Shown: in pieces, positions 19,336-28,352 of the stretch | How positions within the stretch are numbered: the first letter of the stretch is position 1 | Layout: every line of letters starts with the position of its first letter | NCBI GenBank assembly: GCA_018826895.1 | Contig: JAHJYA010000081.1 | Span: 1 to 64,000, forward strand | Direction of reading: 5' to 3' | Source: Gammaproteobacteria bacterium | GTDB taxonomy: Bacteria; Pseudomonadota; Gammaproteobacteria; Pseudomonadales; Pseudomonadaceae | DNA: 64,000 nt | Notes under the pieces: model-generated | The model's input: only the letters and a program-made list of their open reading frames with translations | Database searches by the model: none | What the model was told of the DNA's origin: nothing | Made by a program: the position numbers and the translations under genes

Positions 19336-21993
19336 TCAGGCGAGGCTTTTGCTGACCACCTCAAAGACATCGCTGGACAGCTCACCCGAGGCAAGAATGC
19401 GTTCCAGCTCGGCTTTCATCAGCGCCTGCCGAGTGCTGTCGTACTTGCCCCAGCGGGTCAGCGAGCCGAGCAAACGCGAAGCGATCTGTGGATTCAGCGC
19501 GTTGAGGATGATCACCTGATCGGCGATAAAGCGGTAACCACTGCCGTCGATGCGGTGGAAGTTGAGCGGGTTCTGCCCGGCGAAGGCACCGATCAACGCG
19601 CGCACCTTGTTCGGGTTTTTCAGGGTGAACGCCGGGTGCTCCATCAGCGCATGCACCGTGGCCAAGGTGCCGTGGCTGGCACTGGCCGCCTGCACGCTGA
19701 ACCACTGGTCCATGACCAGCGGGTTGTCCTTGAAGTGCTCAGCGAAGCTGGCCAGGGCGGCGGCCTTCTCCACGGCGAACGGCGAGTTGACCAGCACAGC
19801 CAGGGCAGTCATGCGCTCGGTCATGTTGTCGGCGTGCTCGAACTGCTCCAGGCAGGCCGCCAGCACGTCGGGCTTGCCGCTGAGCATCAGGTACGACAGG
19901 GCGATGTTCTGCAGGCTGCGACGGGCGAAATGCGTCGCCTCAGCCACATAGGCGGTGCTGCGCGACTGCTCGCGGTTGGCCTGGTAACGCTGCCAGAGCA
20001 GGTCGTGCAGGGCTTCACCGAGCTGCTGGCGGGCGAACTCGCGGGCAGCGTGGATGGCATCGACATCGGCCACTTCGCTGATTTCCGTGAGGTAGCCTTC
20101 GCCGGGCAGCGAGAGCATTTCGGCGACCATGGCCGGATCCAGCGCCGGGTTTTCCAGCACGGTGCGCAGGGCGCTGACCAGGCGCGTGTCGAGCACCAGA
20201 GCCTCGCCACGCTGATGCTGACCGATCAGTTCCTGCAGCACCTGCACGGCCAGTTGCTGGCCGGCTTCCCAACGGCTGAAGCCGTCGCTGTCGTGCTGCA
20301 TGAGGAACATCAACTGGTCGCGGCTGTAGGGGAAGCTCAGCTTCACCGGCGCGGAGAAACCGCGCAGCAGCGACGGCAGCGGCTGCGCGTCGAGATCGAC
20401 GAAGGTCAGGGTCTGCTCGGCCTCGGTGATCGAGAACACCCGCGTGGTTGCGCCGGCCTGGGCCTCGCCTTCCAGGCGCAGGGCCAGGGCACGGCCCTCG
20501 GCATCCAGCAGGCCCAGCTCGACGGGAATCACAAACGGCAGTTTCTCGCTTTGCCCTGGCGTGGCCGGGCAGCTCTGGCGGAAGGTCAGGCGGTAGCTGC
20601 GCGTGGCCGCGTCATAAGCTTCGCTGACCGCCAGACGCGGCGTACCGGCCTGGCTGTACCAGCGCTTGAACTGGCTCAGCTCGACGCCGTTGGCGTCTTC
20701 CATCGCTTTGACGAAATCATCGACGGTCACCGCCTGACCATCGTGACGCTCGAAGTACAGGTCCGAGCCCTTGCGGAAGCCTTCGGCGCCGACCAGGGTC
20801 TGGATCATGCGCACCACTTCGGCGCCCTTCTCGTACACGGTCAGGGTGTAGAAGTTGGAGATTTCGATAAAGCCTTCCGGGCGCACCGAGTGGGCCATGG
20901 GGCCGGCGTCTTCGGCGAACTGGTGCGTGCGCAGGTAGGCCACGTCCTCGATGCGCTTGACCGTGGCCGAGTTCATGTCGGCGCTGAACTGCGAATCGCG
21001 GAACACCGTGAAGCCTTCCTTGAGCGACAGCTGGAACCAGTCGCGGCAGGTCACGCGGTTGCCCGACCAGTTGTGGAAGTATTCGTGGGCGACAATCGCC
21101 TCGACCCGCTGGTGCGCAGCGTCGGTAGCGGTTTCCGCCTTGGCCAGCACGGCGCTGGAGTTGAAGATGTTCAGGCCCTTGTTTTCCATGGCGCCCATGT
21201 TGAAGTCATTGACCGCGACGATCATAAAGATGTCCAGGTCGTACTCGCGCCCGTACGCCTGTTCATCCCAACGCATGGATTTTTTCAGGCTGTCCATGGC
21301 GTGCTGGCACTTGTCGATGTTCTCTGGCTCGACATAGATGCGCAGCGCCACTTCACGGTTGCTTTGGGTGGTGAAGCTATCTTCCACGCACCAGAGGTCG
21401 CCCGCCACCAGAGCAAACAGGTAGGCCGGTTTCATAAACGGGTCTTCCCAGGTCGCCCAGTGCCGACCGCCGTCTTCCGGGCCGCTGGCAATCGGGTTGC
21501 CGTTGGACAACAGCACCGGGTAGCGATGCTGCTCGGCGCTCAGCGTGGTGGTGAAGCGGCTCATCACGTCCGGGCGGTCGAGGTAGTAGGTGATCTTGCG
21601 AAAGCCCTCGGCCTCGCACTGGGTGCAGAACATGCTGCCGGACTTGTACAGCCCTTCCAATGCGGTGTTGCTTTCCGGGTGGATGCGCACGCTGGTGTCG
21701 ATGACGAAGCTGGCCGCCTTGGGCTGCAGGCTCAGGTGGCTGTCGCTGAGCTGGTAGTCGCCCTCGCCCAGGGTCTGGCCGTCGAGCGATACGGCGAGCA
21801 GTTCGAGCTGCTGGCCATCGAGTTGCAGCACCGGCAGCTCGCCGCTGCACAGCGGGTTGCGGCGCATCACCAACTGGGCATGCACCAGGCTGTGGTCCTC
21901 GAACAGCTCGAACGTCAGGTGCGTCTCGTCGATCAGGTAATCGGGAACCTGGTAATCCTTGAGGTAGATCATCTTCGGTTGTTCGGTGCGCAT
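19336..21993 (-). CDS. pepN: Aminopeptidase N
   Basis: 885-residue M1 zinc aminopeptidase, cytosolic, removing N-terminal residues from peptides. The substrate loop GAMEN is near residue 264. The zinc motif HEYFH is near 300, with the third ligand Glu in LKEG about 20 residues on. The length is normal for the gammaproteobacterial enzyme. ATG 21993 begins a good N-terminus (MRTEQPKMIYLKDYQVPDY). It lies 32 bases downstream of the DUF2797 gene. Confidence 0.97.
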   Translation of the reverse strand: MRTEQPKMIYLKDYQVPDYLIDETHLTFELFEDHSLVHAQLVMRRNPLCSGELPVLQLDGQQLELLAVSLDGQTLGEGDYQLSDSHLSLQPKAASFVIDTSVRIHPESNTALEGLYKSGSMFCTQCEAEGFRKITYYLDRPDVMSRFTTTLSAEQHRYPVLLSNGNPIASGPEDGGRHWATWEDPFMKPAYLFALVAGDLWCVEDSFTTQSNREVALRIYVEPENIDKCQHAMDSLKKSMRWDEQAYGREYDLDIFMIVAVNDFNMGAMENKGLNIFNSSAVLAKAETATDAAHQRVEAIVAHEYFHNWSGNRVTCRDWFQLSLKEGFTVFRDSQFSADMNSATVKRIEDVAYLRTHQFAEDAGPMAHSVRPEGFIEISNFYTLTVYEKGAEVVRMIQTLVGAEGFRKGSDLYFERHDGQAVTVDDFVKAMEDANGVELSQFKRWYSQAGTPRLAVSEAYDAATRSYRLTFRQSCPATPGQSEKLPFVIPVELGLLDAEGRALALRLEGEAQAGATTRVFSITEAEQTLTFVDLDAQPLPSLLRGFSAPVKLSFPYSRDQLMFLMQHDSDGFSRWEAGQQLAVQVLQELIGQHQRGEALVLDTRLVSALRTVLENPALDPAMVAEMLSLPGEGYLTEISEVADVDAIHAAREFARQQLGEALHDLLWQRYQANREQSRSTAYVAEATHFARRSLQNIALSYLMLSGKPDVLAACLEQFEHADNMTERMTALAVLVNSPFAVEKAAALASFAEHFKDNPLVMDQWFSVQAASASHGTLATVHALMEHPAFTLKNPNKVRALIGAFAGQNPLNFHRIDGSGYRFIADQVIILNALNPQIASRLLGSLTRWGKYDSTRQALMKAELERILASGELSSDVFEVVSKSLA

Positions 21994-22025
21994 GGGGACC
22001 TCTGCGTGGTAGCGGCAAGCGGTGG

Positions 22026-22859
22026 TCAGGCGGCAATCTCGTGGACGGCCAGCTGATAAGCGGTGTATTTGCGAATATTGATCACGCCGGTGTCGAACAT
22101 CAGGTACTGACCCTTGATGCCCAGCAGGGTGCCCTCGGCCAGCGGTAGCTTGTCGAGGTTGAAGCTGTTGATCTTGGCCGGGTAGGCCTCAATCGGATAA
22201 TTAATGCTTTGCACCGGCAGGTCGAGGGTCTGGATGGCTTGCAGGCCAAAGCGCTGCTGCAGGCCGACAAGGCCCTCGGCGCAGGAGGCGAACAGTTGAT
22301 CCCGCACGGCCAGCAGATCGACCGGCGGCGCATCACCCTTGAGCAGCGCGCGCCAGTTGGTCTTGTCGGCCACCTGGCTGCGCAGCAGGTCTTCGACGAA
22401 GCCGGATTGCTGGCGCGTGGCAACCCGCAGGATGGGCACGGCCTGGGTCGCGCCCTGATCGATCCAGCGTGTGGGGATCTGAGTGGCGCGGGTGATGCCG
22501 ACCTTCACCCCCGAGGAGTTGGCCAGATAGACGATATGGTCGGTCATGCAGAACTGCTCGCCCCAGCTCGGTTCGCGGCAGGTGCCGGCGTCGTAGTGGC
22601 AGCGCTCGGGGCTCATGATGCAGATGTCGCACTGCGCCAGCTTTTGCATGCAAGGGTAGCAATAACCCTGGCTGAAACTGGTCTTGGTCTTGCGCCCGCA
22701 ATGGCTGCAGTGGATCGCACCAAGAAACTCCAGGCGCAGGCTTTTACCAATCAACGGGTTGACCGGCAGCAACTCATCGCCCAGACGAAAGCTGTATTGC
22801 ACCGGCGCATCCAACTGCGCGGCCATCTTGCTCAGGGCGCCACGGCCTAATTCAGCCAT
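22026..22859 (-). CDS. DUF2797 domain protein, Cys-rich
   Basis: 277-residue protein. A Cys/His-rich region near residues 60-110 (CSHCGRKTK, CYPCMQK, CDICIMSPERCHY) probably binds zinc. It is followed by YLANSSGVKVGITR, which recalls the GIY-YIG-like core reported for DUF2797. Function is unknown. The open frame runs upstream through the yeaC gene, but ATG 22859 overlaps the yeaC stop (TGATG) and starts at the conserved segment. It belongs to the yeaC-DUF2797-pepN series. Confidence 0.85.
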   Translation of the reverse strand: MAELGRGALSKMAAQLDAPVQYSFRLGDELLPVNPLIGKSLRLEFLGAIHCSHCGRKTKTSFSQGYCYPCMQKLAQCDICIMSPERCHYDAGTCREPSWGEQFCMTDHIVYLANSSGVKVGITRATQIPTRWIDQGATQAVPILRVATRQQSGFVEDLLRSQVADKTNWRALLKGDAPPVDLLAVRDQLFASCAEGLVGLQQRFGLQAIQTLDLPVQSINYPIEAYPAKINSFNLDKLPLAEGTLLGIKGQYLMFDTGVINIRKYTAYQLAVHEIAA

Positions 22860-23122
22860 CAGTGCAGGGTGTCCGAGGACTTGAACAGCAGGTTGGGTAC
22901 CGGTTCCGACTTGGACGCGCACTCCTGCGGGCCCATGTAGCCGATGCGCTGGTCTTCGGGCAGGTTGCGGATTTCCCAGGCGATCAGCGCCTGCAGGGTC
23001 AGCTCCTTTTGCTCCTGGCTGAGCTTGCGGCCATCGGGCCACTTGCCGATTTCCACGGCGAGTTTGAGATTTTGGTAAATCTCGGGGGTGATGTTTTCAA
23101 TGGCGTCGAGAAAGGATGACAT
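22859..23122 (-). CDS. YeaC-like DUF1315 protein
   Basis: 87-residue protein matching the E. coli YeaC family (ITPEIYQNLKLAVEIGKWPDG, then ALIAWE and LPEDQRIGYM). Function is unknown. It starts the short yeaC-DUF2797 pair, whose genes overlap by one base. GGAGGT lies upstream of ATG 23122. Confidence 0.88.
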   Translation of the reverse strand: MSSFLDAIENITPEIYQNLKLAVEIGKWPDGRKLSQEQKELTLQALIAWEIRNLPEDQRIGYMGPQECASKSEPVPNLLFKSSDTLH

Positions 23123-23187
23123 GGCGACCTCCGAATGCGAGGCGGCAGTTTACCAGCCCGCTCCGCACCCAGGCGAGCCGCACGGGG

Positions 23188-24057
23188 CTATGGCGCCGAT
23201 TGATAACGCCGCGCCAGCAGGCCACCGATAATACCGGTGATGCAGCCCGCCACCAGCCCGCCGACATGGGCGGCGTTGGCGATGGCGCCGAACTGCAGCA
23301 GCTCGAACACCCCGGTCATGCAGATCAGCAGCCAGGCCAGCATCATCACCAACACCCCCTTGGGCAACTGATAGACCGGCGTCGGCGCCAGGCGCTGGAA
23401 CAGCCAGCAGTGCCCAAGCAGGCCGTAGAGCACCCCGGACAGACCGCCGAACAGCGACGGCCCGCCCACTGCATACTGGGCGATGTTGGCCACCAGGCTG
23501 AACGTCAGCGTCAAACCCAACAGCATCCAGGCGCCCTGTCGCGCTTCGATGCGCCGGCCCAGCTCCCAATACCAGAGGCTGTTCATCGCCAGGTGCAGCA
23601 GACCGAAGTGCAGCAGCATCGGCGTAATCAGGCGCCACCACTGGCCGCTGTCCATGCTGGCGCTGAAGTAGTTCAGCTGCAGGTAAGCGCCCTCGACGCG
23701 AAAATCGGTAAAGCTCAGCCAGCGCACCGCCGCCAGGTTCTCACCACCCCAGGTCAGTAACGCCACCAGCAGGGTCAGCACCAGCATCGCTGCGGTCAGC
23801 GGGCTGGCCGCCAGTTGGCCGAGCACATTACGCCGTGGCGCGGCAGGCGCTGCCGGCAAGAGAGCCTCGCTGGCGCCTTCGGGGTACTGGCTATAGAGCA
23901 CGCGAACCTGCTCGCCCAGGGCTGCGTTTGGCACCCAGAGCACCTGCTCGCCGGCCTCTTCGCTGACCCGGTGCGGCACGCGCAAACGCTGCAGCAGGGC
24001 GATAAAGCCACTCAAATCGGCCTGTAACGGCAGGCGCAGCACGGCAACCGCACTCAT
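23188..24057 (-). CDS. Rhomboid family intramembrane serine protease
   Basis: 289-residue membrane protease. The N-terminal soluble rhomboid-N region (residues 1-100) precedes six or seven membrane helices. Catalytic elements are visible: HLAMNSLWYWELG (His/Asn in helix 2), GLSG with the nucleophilic Ser near residue 205, and HVGG with the catalytic His near residue 262. ATG 24057 overlaps the metallophosphatase stop (ATGA), so the longer open frame is not used. The substrates are unknown. Confidence 0.92.
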   Translation of the reverse strand: MSAVAVLRLPLQADLSGFIALLQRLRVPHRVSEEAGEQVLWVPNAALGEQVRVLYSQYPEGASEALLPAAPAAPRRNVLGQLAASPLTAAMLVLTLLVALLTWGGENLAAVRWLSFTDFRVEGAYLQLNYFSASMDSGQWWRLITPMLLHFGLLHLAMNSLWYWELGRRIEARQGAWMLLGLTLTFSLVANIAQYAVGGPSLFGGLSGVLYGLLGHCWLFQRLAPTPVYQLPKGVLVMMLAWLLICMTGVFELLQFGAIANAAHVGGLVAGCITGIIGGLLARRYQSAP

Positions 24058-25037
24058 GACACACGCTCCGGGCGCTCGACATTGACCCAGACGAATTTGC
24101 CCGCATCCAGGCGGGTTTCCTGGTCCAGTCGATAGGCCACCAGCTTGCCGTACATCACCGCGCTGTAATCCAGGCACGCCAGGTTCGGGCGGATCGCCGA
24201 GGGCCGCCCACGACGCCAATAGTGGCCGACGAACAGAATCGGCTCGTGATGGCCATAGCGCAGCAACTGGTTCTTCTGCAGCTCGCTGAGCGGGGTCTGC
24301 GCGGCCAGCTCCGGCAGCGCATCGGGCTGAAACACGATATCGCCGTAGGTCTGTGGGTTATCGGCCCAGAATTTGGTGCGAAAGTGCGCCCGGGTAAAGC
24401 CGTCTTCGCTGGTCAACGTCAGCCCGTGGGGCAGGCGCATGTCGGTGCCGCGCAGCAGCCGGTCCATGGTCGTGCAGGCAAAGCTGCCGGGCACCGCCGA
24501 GGCCTGGATAAACGCCTCATCGACGCAGCCATCGGCAAACTGCGCACGCAGCGGGGTGATCAGGCTGTCATCCCAGCAGGCATGTACCACGCGGAAGCGC
24601 CCGGCATCGAGAAACAGCGGCAGCTCGTAGAACCAGTCAAGAAACTGCCTCCACTCAGCCGGGTAGGCCTCGAACTGTTCCAGGGTTTCGCGAATCAGCC
24701 GTGCGTGTCGGGGCGTGTGCTCGCGCACGAACTGGCGGCCACTGCCCGGCGCTGCCGGCGTGGTCCAGCCCAGGGCGTTGTACTCGTGGTTGCCCATGAT
24801 GCACAGCGCCTGGCCGGCCTCGACCATGGCATGCACCAGGTGCAGCGCCTCGCGGATACGCGGGCCGCGGTCGACCAGGTCACCGAGGAAGATCGCCATG
24901 CGCCGCGGGTGCCGCCAGACGCCGCCCTGCTGACGGTAGCCGAGGGTATCGAGCAGGTGCTCCAGGGTCTGAGCACAGCCGTGAATGTCGCCGATCAGGT
25001 CATAACCACGGTCAGGGTCGACGTGCAATTCAGTCAC
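24054..25037 (-). CDS. Calcineurin-like metallophosphoesterase
   Basis: About 327 residues, a bis(5'-nucleosyl)-tetraphosphatase/PrpE-like phosphoesterase. The metal-binding series is complete: [20 protein letters not shown], with later His residues. The start is uncertain: GTG codons at 25046, 25043 and 25037 and a TTG at 25028 are all possible, and all overlap or abut the end of nadK. I chose 25037. The close packing with nadK and rhomboid suggests one transcript. Confidence 0.85.
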   Translation of the reverse strand: MTELHVDPDRGYDLIGDIHGCAQTLEHLLDTLGYRQQGGVWRHPRRMAIFLGDLVDRGPRIREALHLVHAMVEAGQALCIMGNHEYNALGWTTPAAPGSGRQFVREHTPRHARLIRETLEQFEAYPAEWRQFLDWFYELPLFLDAGRFRVVHACWDDSLITPLRAQFADGCVDEAFIQASAVPGSFACTTMDRLLRGTDMRLPHGLTLTSEDGFTRAHFRTKFWADNPQTYGDIVFQPDALPELAAQTPLSELQKNQLLRYGHHEPILFVGHYWRRGRPSAIRPNLACLDYSAVMYGKLVAYRLDQETRLDAGKFVWVNVERPERVS

Positions 25038-25920
25038 TCCCACCACCGAGCCGGCTGCCCCAGCCCAGCTTGGTACGACAGATTTCGTAGTAGTTGTGGT
25101 CCAGCGGGTGGATCAGGCAGAGCTTCTGCGGCTTCTTGCGCACGGTGATGGTGTCGCCCGGCGCGCAGGTGAAGTGGTTCTGCCCATCACAAGAGACCTG
25201 CGGATACAGCTGCAGATCCTTGGACACGACGATTTTCAGCTCGCTGTTGCCATCAACCACGATGGGCCGGCTGGACAGCGTGTGCGGGTACATCGGCACG
25301 ATCACCATGGCATCTAGTTTGGGATGCATGATCGGCCCGCCAGCCGAGAGCGCATAAGCGGTGGAGCCCGTAGGCGTGGCCACGATCAGCCCGTCGGCCT
25401 TCTGGCTGCAGACGAACTGGCCTTCGATATACAGCTCGAATTCGATCATCCGATTGGACTTGCCAGGGTGCAGCACCACGTCGTTAAGCGCATCGCCCTG
25501 GCCGATGGCCTCGGCATGCCGACGCACTTCAGCCTCCAGCAAAAAGCGGTTCTCGGTGAGGTAGTTGCCCTCGAGCACCTCGGCGACCTTGGCTTACAAC
25601 TCATCTGGGCGAATATCGGTGAGAAAGCCCAGGTTGCCGCGGTTGATCCCCAGCACCGGCACCTTGTGCTTGGCCAGGGCGCGCGCCGCGCCGAGCATGC
25701 TGCCGTCGCCGCCGACCACAATCACCAGGTCGCAGACCTCGCCGAGGATCTTGCGCGACGAGGTCTGCTGACCATGCCCCGGCAGGACTTCGGCGATGGT
25801 GTCCTCGAGGATTACGTGCAGGTGCCGATCGAGCAGGAATTTCTTCAGCCGGCGAATGGTGTCGAGCACTTGGGTACTGCCCAGGCGACCGATGATGCCG
25901 ATATTTCGAAAGTGCTCCAT
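25030..25920 (-). pseudogene. nadK: NAD kinase, interrupted by an in-frame stop codon
   Basis: NAD kinase phosphorylates NAD to NADP and is normally essential. Reading from ATG 25920, the protein is typical ([15 protein letters not shown] near residue 73, [18 protein letters not shown]) up to codon 109. There a TAA (25596-25594) stands where close relatives, as I recall them, have Glu. The same frame then continues without any shift through [45 protein letters not shown] and CDGQNHF to the stop at 25030. One base change (C to A on the plus strand at 25596) explains it. Either the base is wrong, or the gene is broken or read through. Restart at GTG 25578 would lose the GGDGS motif. Confidence 0.85.
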
Positions 25921-26008
25921 GGTGCTCCCGCAAGGCGTTGGTTCTAATCGCCCCGATTATGGGCGAAAGCCCACGGCAGCGGCAAACCAGCCGCGCTATG
26001 CTCGCAGC

Positions 26009-26923
26009 ATGACGCCTTTCGCCGAGCTGACCGATCTGCCCCTGCGCCTGCGCGAGCCCGCCGTGCGTGACCTCGCCTGGACGCTCTGCGCCCCGCCCCT
26101 GCTCGCCCAGCCACCGGCGCCGCAGCGCCATCCGCTGATAGCCAGCAGCTGGGCCACCTACCCGGCACGTCTGGCCGACTGGCTGCTGACCCTGGAGCGC
26201 GACAGCCAGCCATTGCAGGCCTGGCTCGCGCGGCGCCCGGTACGCCGCCTGGGTCTGTACTACGAGCACCTCTGGCAGTTCGCCCTGCAGGCCGCGCCGG
26301 GAGTGGAACTGCTGGGCGCCAACCTGCCCGTGCGCACGGCCGGGCAGACATTGGGCGAGCTGGATTTGCTGCTGCACGACGCCGACGGCGTGCATCACTT
26401 GGAGCTGGCGATCAAGCTGTACCTGGGCCAGTCCCGCCAGGACGCGGAGCCGGTGCACTGGATCGGCCCGGGTGGGCATGACCGGCTCGACCTCAAACTC
26501 GATCACCTGTGCCGCCACCAGTTACCGCTGCCGACCACATCCGCCGCGCGCCAGGTACTCGCCGAACTGACCCAGGCCCCTATCCAGTCGGCTCTGTGGC
26601 TGGCCGGCTATTTGTTTTATCCGCTCGACACAGACTGCCCTGCCCCTATCGGCCAGCATCCGGCACATCTGCGCGGGCGCTGGCTGCATGCCCGGGATTG
26701 GCCAGCCTTTACCGAGCAGGCGCCGCCAGACCCCTGGGTCGTGCTGCCACGCGCCGCCTGGCTAGCACCGGCACGCCTGGACACGCGACCTGACAACCCA
26801 CTCACGGACATCCCCGGCCAGGCACAACTGCGCGTGCGCCTGAGCCAGGCAGCGGATGGCAGTTGGCAGGAAGCCGAACGGGTGTTCGTGGTGGACGATA
26901 ACTGGCCTGTAGCAGACTTTTGA
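26009..26923 (+). CDS. DUF1853 family protein
   Basis: 304-residue protein of unknown function, divergent from nadK. DUF1853 features: LGLYYEHLWQFAL near residue 82, LGELDLLLHDADGVHHLELAIKLYL near 118-142, and LDLKLDHLCRHQL. The Glu/Asp/Lys pattern GELDLL...HLELAIK is reminiscent of PD-(D/E)XK nucleases, which is an inference only. The frame is open upstream, but ATG 26009 begins the family-like MTPFAELTDLPLRLREP. The stop lies inside the direct repeat that flanks the element at 26926. Confidence 0.82.
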   Translation: MTPFAELTDLPLRLREPAVRDLAWTLCAPPLLAQPPAPQRHPLIASSWATYPARLADWLLTLERDSQPLQAWLARRPVRRLGLYYEHLWQFALQAAPGVELLGANLPVRTAGQTLGELDLLLHDADGVHHLELAIKLYLGQSRQDAEPVHWIGPGGHDRLDLKLDHLCRHQLPLPTTSAARQVLAELTQAPIQSALWLAGYLFYPLDTDCPAPIGQHPAHLRGRWLHARDWPAFTEQAPPDPWVVLPRAAWLAPARLDTRPDNPLTDIPGQAQLRVRLSQAADGSWQEAERVFVVDDNWPVADF

Positions 26924-26925
26924 AA

Positions 26926-27127
26926 GGCGATGTCCCAGCACCCTGTTGCACGGCGACGATGCTTTTGTGGGAGCCGCGCCCCGCGGCGAATGCCATGGGC
27001 AACGCTGAAATAACTGAACGGCTGCCATCGATTCGCCCCGAGGCGGGGCTCCTACGCGTGCTCAGTAGTTCGCCCTAGCGCTGCGTGATGGCTTGCACGG
27101 CATGCAACACGATTTGGGGACATAGCC
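26926..27127. repeat. MITE-like element with inverted REP pair, family 3, copy B
   Basis: 202 bases with imperfect inverted ends (GGCGATGTCCCAG against GGCTATGTCCCCA, both reaching TGTTGCA). Opposed REPs lie at 26967-26990 and 27032-27055. The 15-base direct repeat CTTTTGAAAGGCGAT occurs at 26917-26931 and again at 27127-27141. It resembles copy A at 19147-19316 in order and ends. Confidence 0.75.
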
Positions 27128-27166
27128 TTTTGAAAGGCGATTTATGAGCTAACGGTTGAACGATCT

Positions 27167-27188
27167 GTAGGAGCGAATTTATTCGCGA
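27167..27188. repeat. REP-type palindrome
   Basis: GTAGGAGCGAATTTATTCGCGA, identical to 10602-10623. Confidence 0.75.
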
Positions 27189-27242
27189 TATTCACGCAGC
27201 GCCGCTCGTTCGCCGCCAGACGGCGTGCAACGAAACGAGCCC

Positions 27243-28352
27243 CTAACAACTGCGCTCGGTACGCCCGCCCGAGCGCGCCAGGTAACCGGCACCGCTCTGG
27301 CACACCAGCGCTTCGCGCTGCACGGACGGCAAGGCATCGAGACCGTCACGCAGGGCGTAGGCATCGAAACCCAGTTGCGAGAGCAGAAACACCGCACTGA
27401 GGCTGCGCTTGCCGCTGTCGCAATAGCACAGGTAGGTATGCTGGCGGTCGAGCAGGCGGCTCTTGAGCCGCAGTAATTGCAGCGGCATGTTCAGCGACTC
27501 CAGCGCATGGGCTCGCTGGTATTCCTCCTGCAGCCGCACGTCCAGCCACTGCGCGCCGCTGGCCAGCAAGCGCGAAGCTTCACCCAGGGAAACTTCCTTG
27601 ACCACGGGGGCCTTAAGCAGGGCGAAGAAATCCTGGCGATCCAGGCGAAGCATCTCACCCGCTTCGAGCAGAGTGACGGTGGCGTTGCGTGGGCTATCAG
27701 ACAGCAGCGCTTCCTCGCCAAAACAGGCACCCACCTCCAGCTCCGCGAGTACCTGATGCTCGCTGCCGACGCGACGAATCACCTCGGCCCGCCCACGCTT
27801 GAGGAAGTAGCAACAATCCCCCGCCTCGCCTTCGCGCAGCACCGCCTCGCCGACCATCACCGCCACCGGCTGCAGCCGTTCGAGCATCGCCCGCACGTTG
27901 GAAGGCGGCACCTTGGCGAACAGCAGGTTGGCCAGCAGACGCTCCAGCCACTCTACATCGCCACTGGCCTCGCCCAGTTCGAGCAGTAAATCCTGATAGG
28001 CCAAACGCCAGGTCAGCAGACGATTGAGCGTGGCACTGTCGATTGCCAGGACGCTGGCATCGCGCAGCGCATGGGCCTCGTGCAGGCGTGGCAGGCTGGG
28101 CGACAGCGGATGACAACTGGCCTCGCTACCGGCGATCAGGCTCTGCGCCGTGCCATCCTCGGCTCGCAGCAGCAGCTCGCCGGCCAGCAGGAAATAGGTC
28201 ATGCGCGCCTGGTCGCCATGGCGGAACAAGGCCTGACCGGCCAGTAGCGGCTGCGGCACCAGTTGCGGGCGCAGCTCACGCCACTGCTGCTCGGACAACA
28301 CGTTCAGCGGCGTCAGGCTACGCAGCTGTTCCAGGCTCAGGGGTTCACTCAT
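27243..28352 (-). CDS. Double cyclic-nucleotide-binding and rhodanese domain protein
   Basis: 369-residue soluble protein. A degenerate cNMP-binding domain lies at about 12-115. A better one lies at about 150-255 (VGEAVLREGEAGDCCYFLKRGRA, then GACFGEEALLSDSPRNATV). A C-terminal rhodanese domain lies at about 265-350 with active-site loop CDSGKRS near residue 310. It has no DNA-binding helix-turn-helix, so it is not a CRP-type regulator. It may couple a nucleotide signal to sulfur transfer or persulfide sensing (inference). ATG 28352 overlaps the PLP-enzyme gene by eight bases. Confidence 0.87.
   Translation of the reverse strand: MSEPLSLEQLRSLTPLNVLSEQQWRELRPQLVPQPLLAGQALFRHGDQARMTYFLLAGELLLRAEDGTAQSLIAGSEASCHPLSPSLPRLHEAHALRDASVLAIDSATLNRLLTWRLAYQDLLLELGEASGDVEWLERLLANLLFAKVPPSNVRAMLERLQPVAVMVGEAVLREGEAGDCCYFLKRGRAEVIRRVGSEHQVLAELEVGACFGEEALLSDSPRNATVTLLEAGEMLRLDRQDFFALLKAPVVKEVSLGEASRLLASGAQWLDVRLQEEYQRAHALESLNMPLQLLRLKSRLLDRQHTYLCYCDSGKRSLSAVFLLSQLGFDAYALRDGLDALPSVQREALVCQSGAGYLARSGGRTERSC

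Larger units (their letters stand above)
26924..27242. other. Gap between convergent DUF1853 and the cNMP/rhodanese gene
   Basis: 319 bases without a gene. It contains a MITE-like element with an inverted REP pair (26926-27127) and a further REP (27167-27188). I see no clear terminator. Confidence 0.75.

Noticed and set aside
19555..22056. Plus-strand open frame of 833 codons opposite pepN
   Set aside because: It is the antisense shadow of pepN, which has all M1 peptidase motifs. GC-rich codons leave the opposite strand open. The shadow protein has no recognisable domain.
25030..25578. Second half of nadK as an independent short gene
   Set aside because: It lacks the GGDGS site and continues exactly the frame of the upstream half, so it is one gene with a stop codon.
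25601..26518. Minus-strand open frame of 305 codons spanning the nadK-DUF1853 gap
   Set aside because: It runs antisense to DUF1853 and out of frame with nadK, with no domain or start site.
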